DNA of 14,840 nucleotides from JAJNBA01 sp035696925 (GTDB lineage: Bacteria; Actinomycetota; UBA4738; HRBIN12), in assembly GCA_035696925.1 (NCBI GenBank), contig DASSDW010000266.1, positions 1 through 14,840 of the forward strand. The letters are read 5' to 3'. Each line of letters starts with the position of its first letter. Within the stretch, counting starts at the first letter, position 1. The notes under the pieces are model-generated. The model was not told where the DNA came from. It did not search any database and worked only from the letters and a program-made list of their open reading frames with translations. The translations under genes and the position numbers were made by a program. Below are positions 12,735-14,840 of this stretch, one piece after another.

Positions 12735-13073
12735 GTGGACCTGACCCTCGACAGGCGCACGCATGGACGCTGGGCCGTCGTCGAGGTGAAGGGTGAGCTG
12801 GATCTCTACACGGCCCCCAGCTTCCGTGAATCCGTCCTGGATGCGGGCGACGCCGAGGATCCCAAGGTCATCGTGGACTTCCGCGGTCTCGGCTTCATCG
12901 ACTCGTCCGGCTTGGGAGCGATCGTCGCCTGCCTCAAGCACATCCGGGAACGCGGCGGCGACCTCGCGCTCGTCGCGCCGGAGGGGTCGGGTCTCCGTCG
13001 TCTGATGGATCTCACCGGACTCGACCGCGTGCTGACCCTCTATCAGAGCATCGACGACATCTCCCAGGACTGA
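12735..13073 (+). CDS. STAS-domain anti-anti-sigma factor (RsbV/SpoIIAA type)
   Basis: 112 residues; GTG at 12735 with AGGAGG at 12721-12726. Seen: the STAS fold over the whole length, with the strand WAVVEVKGELDLYTAPSFRE, the strand KVIVDFRGLGF and the phosphorylation loop IDSSGLGAIV (Asp56-Ser57-Ser58-Gly59-Leu60); the C-terminus reads DRVLTLYQSIDDISQD. Known: the serine in DSSG is phosphorylated by an RsbW-type kinase and dephosphorylated by a PP2C phosphatase; the free form binds the anti-sigma factor and releases sigma. It is divergent from the anti-sigma/sigma operon and is the only STAS protein here, so it is the likely shared substrate of the ATPases and the phosphatase at 7160-9328. 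The next gene starts eight bases downstream. Confidence 0.95.
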   Translation: MDLTLDRRTHGRWAVVEVKGELDLYTAPSFRESVLDAGDAEDPKVIVDFRGLGFIDSSGLGAIVACLKHIRERGGDLALVAPEGSGLRRLMDLTGLDRVLTLYQSIDDISQD

Positions 13074-13081
13074 CGGGGCGG

Positions 13082-13438
13082 ATGTCCACCTCCCGGTTGA
13101 GCGTGGCTGGCGATCCGGCATTGGCGCTCGTGGTACGGATCTTCGTGGGGTCGGTAACGGAGCAGTGGGGACTCTCCGAGCCCGTGAGGGAAGACCTCCG
13201 GCTCGCCGCCTCTGAGCTCTTCTCCGGGGCGGTCGAGGCCGGGAACAGAGACCTCGTCAGGTTCGAGCTCTCGACGGACGAGGGCGAGATGGAGCTACGG
13301 GCGGAGGACGTCGCCGTCGAGCACGAGAGCGCCGACCTCGAGGGCTGGGCGGGCCGCTTCGCGCTGATCCGGGCGCTGTTCCCGGACGCCCACGTGTCCG
13401 ACACCACCGTCCGGATCCGCATCCCCCTCACGAACTAG
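13082..13438 (+). CDS. Degenerate RsbW-like protein in the STAS operon
   Basis: 118 residues; ATG at 13082 with GGGGCGG just upstream, eight bases after the STAS stop, so co-transcribed. Seen: an RsbW-like layout: an N-terminal strand, a helix (LALVVRIFVGSVTEQWGLSE), an N-box-like helix (REDLRLAASELFSGAVEAG), strands (DLVRFELSTDEGEMELRAED), a closing helix GWAGRFALIRALFPD and a final VRIRIPL strand. The N-box Asn is missing and no G1 (DxGxG) or GxGL box can be seen. Known: anti-sigma-type HATPase folds may lose ATP binding and serve as binding partners only. Inferred: a non-kinase partner or decoy acting on the STAS or sigma factor. Low sequence similarity makes the family call tentative. Confidence 0.7.
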   Translation: MSTSRLSVAGDPALALVVRIFVGSVTEQWGLSEPVREDLRLAASELFSGAVEAGNRDLVRFELSTDEGEMELRAEDVAVEHESADLEGWAGRFALIRALFPDAHVSDTTVRIRIPLTN

Positions 13439-13482
13439 GGGTTCCGAGCGCCGTTCACCTGCTGCTCGCGCTCCTGGGACCC
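13438..13482 (+). terminator. Imperfect hairpin after the STAS operon
   Basis: GGGGTTCC-GAGCGC (13438-13451) faces GCGCTC-CT-GGGACCC (13468-13482): six perfect inner pairs and a mostly paired outer part, around a 16-base loop. No T-tract. Confidence 0.4.
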
Positions 13483-13496
13483 GAGCCACGGAGGGG

Positions 13497-13521
13497 GTTG
13501 AAGCCGGTTCCGCCTGGGTAT
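13497..13521 (+). promoter_or_regulatory. SigB/SigF-type promoter for the four-helix membrane gene
   Basis: GTTG (13497-13500), 15-base spacer, GGGTAT (13516-13521). The -35 reads GTTGAA, five of six bases of the Bacillus SigB GTTTAA. The -10 is exact. The leader to the ATG at 13607 is about 80 bases. Confidence 0.5.
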
Positions 13522-13606
13522 ACCCGGAGCCAGACGAGGGCGGCCGGATGCGGCCCGTCCCAGTGTGGCCAGCGCCGCCAGAGTGCGGCCAGAAGGAGGG
13601 CCAGAT

Positions 13607-14146
13607 ATGTCTGCGATCCAGCATCACGACACGGATGCGACCTCGACGGAGACACGAGCGGTCAGCGAGGCGCCTTCTCCGTGGCTCGCGCTCCGCGTGC
13701 TCCTCACTGTCGCCGCGGCGGTGCTCCTATTGGTCGGAAGCTTCTTCGAGTGGGTCGAGGGCACCGACGGATCGGAGGTCGCCGTACAGGCCTTCTGGTC
13801 CACCGACGCGGGGACGGCCGGCTTCTTCTCCTCGGCGGGACTGGTCACCGCGATCTGCGGCGCCGTCATCATCCTGGGTCTCGCGTTCCGAGGTGGCTGG
13901 CTCACGAGGTTCGCCGGCGCGGTGGCACTCGTGGCCTTCACCCTGATCGTGATCCAGATGGGCCGCGAGGGATCACTCGACACCCTTCAGGACGTCGGGA
14001 TGGGCCTGTGGTTCGTGCTGGCCGGCGGCATCCTCGCGCTGATCGGCGGATTCTTCCCGTCCACGCGTACGGTTGCCGCGTCCACCGCGTCCACGGACAC
14101 GGATACCGATCCGGACGGAAGCGCAACGCACTCGCACACGGACTAG
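13607..14146 (+). CDS. Four-helix membrane protein, function unknown
   Basis: 179 residues; ATG at 13607 chosen for the AAGGAGGG just upstream; an in-frame ATG at 13565 lacks such a site. Seen: a polar Thr/Glu/Ala-rich head (~28 residues), four membrane helices (~30-52 ALRVLLTVAAAVLLLVGSFF; ~66-90; ~93-112; ~124-146) and a Thr/Asp-rich tail (STASTDTDTDPDGSATHSHTD region). The helix 1-2 loop, EWVEGTDGSEVAVQAFW, would face outside. No family is recognised with certainty. A SigB-type promoter precedes it and a strong hairpin follows it, so it is probably a one-gene transcript of the same regulon. Confidence 0.82.
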   Translation: MSAIQHHDTDATSTETRAVSEAPSPWLALRVLLTVAAAVLLLVGSFFEWVEGTDGSEVAVQAFWSTDAGTAGFFSSAGLVTAICGAVIILGLAFRGGWLTRFAGAVALVAFTLIVIQMGREGSLDTLQDVGMGLWFVLAGGILALIGGFFPSTRTVAASTASTDTDTDPDGSATHSHTD

Positions 14147-14175
14147 CGGGGCCGAGCGCCTCCCCGCATATCGAT

Positions 14176-14206
14176 CGTGACCCGGCCGTCACACGGCCGG
14201 GTCACG
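14176..14206 (+). terminator. Perfect 13-pair hairpin terminator
   Basis: CGTGACCCGGCCG (14176-14188) pairs exactly with CGGCCGGGTCACG (14194-14206) around the loop TCACA; ACGCTTCTTGG follows. It lies 30 bases after the membrane-protein stop. Confidence 0.7.
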
Positions 14207-14340
14207 ACGCTTCTTGGTGCATCTCGCATCAGACCGGTGCGCCTGAGATGAGGACGATCCGCAGCGATGACCGTCCCGACGCATGCACGGGCCGCCAGAT
14301 GGGAATGGTGGCACCACGAGTCCAACGACGGGAGAAACCC

Positions 14341-14664
14341 ATGTCCGTTCAGAACCGCATCGAGAGATCGCTCGAGCAGGAACGCGCCCGCCTCCAGGAC
14401 ATCCGATCGAGCCTGACGGAGGTCGCGGAGGACGTGGAGCGCGATCCCACCGGCGATCCTTCCGCCGGCGGCCACGTGGCCGACGCCGGGTCGGAGATGT
14501 TCGAACGTTCCCGTGATCTCTCGATCATCAGCGAGATCGACGCACAGCTGATCGACATCGACCATGCGGAGGCCCGTCTCTCGAACGGGACCTATGGGAC
14601 GTGCGAGGCGTGCGGGAAGGCGATCGGCTCCGAGAGGCTGGCCGCGCGCCCGGCCACACGGTAG
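14341..14664 (+). CDS. TraR/DksA C4-type zinc-finger protein, cut by an amber codon
   Basis: 107 residues to a TAG at 14662-14664; ATG at 14341 with GGGAG six bases upstream. Seen: an N-terminal coiled coil (RIERSLEQERARLQDIRSSL), a middle part (DAGSEMFERSRDLSIISEID) and the start of the zinc finger, GTYGTCEACGKAIGSERL, then RPATR and the stop. Reading on in frame gives CIDDQVGVEREMQARGA and a TGA at 14716-14718. Known: this family continues 'RPATR(F/W/L)CIDDQ', so the TAG stands exactly at the aromatic/leucine codon before the third zinc ligand, one base from TGG, TTG or TAC. Inferred: a nonsense mutation or a sequencing error; the truncated protein would lack half its zinc site. Functionally such proteins bind RNA polymerase through the secondary channel. 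Without the amber the protein would have 125 residues. Confidence 0.85.
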   Translation: MSVQNRIERSLEQERARLQDIRSSLTEVAEDVERDPTGDPSAGGHVADAGSEMFERSRDLSIISEIDAQLIDIDHAEARLSNGTYGTCEACGKAIGSERLAARPATR

Positions 14665-14775
14665 TGCATCGACGATCAGGTCGGCGTGGAGCGCGAGATG
14701 CAGGCGCGGGGCGCGTGAGGAGAGGCGGCGGGACGGGGAAAGGCACGACCGAGGACACCGATCGAGGAGGGCGTC

Positions 14776-14840
14776 ATGCCGAAGAAGAGGCCGAGCGTGA
14801 AGAACGAGGACCAGTACGAGGCCCTGAAGGACAAGGGGAT
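14776..14840 (+). CDS. Small conserved lysine-rich protein (5' part only)
   Basis: ATG at 14776 with GAGGAGGG five bases upstream; 21 codons are visible before the right edge. The start MPKKRPSVKNEDQYEALKDK followed by Gly resembles small proteins of the 'MPKKKPSVKNPKQYEALKDKGMSKERAARIAN' type that are common in soil bacteria and often sit with stress or 'plasmid stabilization'-type genes. Function is unknown. No SigB-type promoter is seen in the 57 bases after the interrupted TraR/DksA frame, so it may be in that transcript. Confidence 0.65.
   Translation, partial: MPKKRPSVKNEDQYEALKDKG

Noticed and set aside
11493..13073. A 526-codon plus-strand frame that includes the STAS protein at its end
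   Set aside because: Only the last 112 codons look like protein; the rest is antisense to the sigma and anti-sigma genes. AGGAGG before the GTG at 12735 marks the true start.
14301..14306. GGGAAT before the TraR/DksA gene as a SigB-type -10
   Set aside because: The upstream bases at the -35 position (GCAT region) do not resemble GTTT.
1..14840. CRISPR arrays, insertion sequences, attachment sites, rRNA and tRNA genes
   Set aside because: I saw no regularly spaced repeats, transposase or integrase motifs, or RNA-gene consensus on either strand.

Overview
The window is GC-rich, gene-dense bacterial DNA. Frequent GTG starts, apparently leaderless promoters (a -10 element a few bases before the start codon), a DUF6328-type membrane protein, a SigF/SigB-type sigma factor and a zinc-ribbon/cyclase/ATPase/TPR signalling protein point to an actinobacterial-type genome, perhaps an uncultured soil lineage. 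The phylum is an inference from gene content only.

Layout. Bases 1-213 hold the 5' end of a leftward FAD-dependent, phytoene-desaturase-like oxidoreductase. The next ~390 bases have no intact gene but appear to carry a decayed minus-strand fragment of a signalling protein. Bases 601-4182 encode a 1193-residue class III nucleotide cyclase with an ATPase module and a TPR-like tail. Convergent to it is a tandem Lrp/AsnC effector-domain protein without a DNA-binding domain. From 4.7 to 6.7 kb lies a set of small genes: a CsbD stress protein, an RsbW-like ATPase, a proline-rich peptide, a 'plasmid stabilization'-type protein and a small Cys/His protein. From 6.8 to 9.3 kb an RsbW-like kinase is coupled to a membrane-anchored double-GAF PP2C phosphatase (RsbU/RsbP type). 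Then come a YtxH-like protein, a two-helix membrane protein, a DUF6328 protein and a CBS-pair protein. From 11.5 to 13.4 kb lies the core switch: a SigB/SigF-family sigma factor overlapped by its anti-sigma factor (leftward), and divergently a STAS anti-anti-sigma factor followed by a degenerate RsbW-like protein. The right end carries a four-helix membrane protein, a TraR/DksA zinc-finger gene cut by an amber codon, and the start of a small conserved gene.

How it fits together. The PP2C phosphatase, STAS protein and RsbW-like ATPases are the parts of a partner switch: dephosphorylated STAS protein captures the anti-sigma factor and frees the sigma factor. By eye I find seven to nine copies of a GTTT-N15-17-GGGWA promoter, the SigB/SigF consensus, nearly all in short gaps in front of the small stress-type genes (CsbD, CBS, membrane and zinc proteins and one RsbW-like ATPase). 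The sigma operon itself appears to have an ordinary -10. My reading is a compact general-stress island in which the sigma factor, its signalling chain and many of its targets sit together. The promoter assignments rest on motif matching and were not computed genome-wide.
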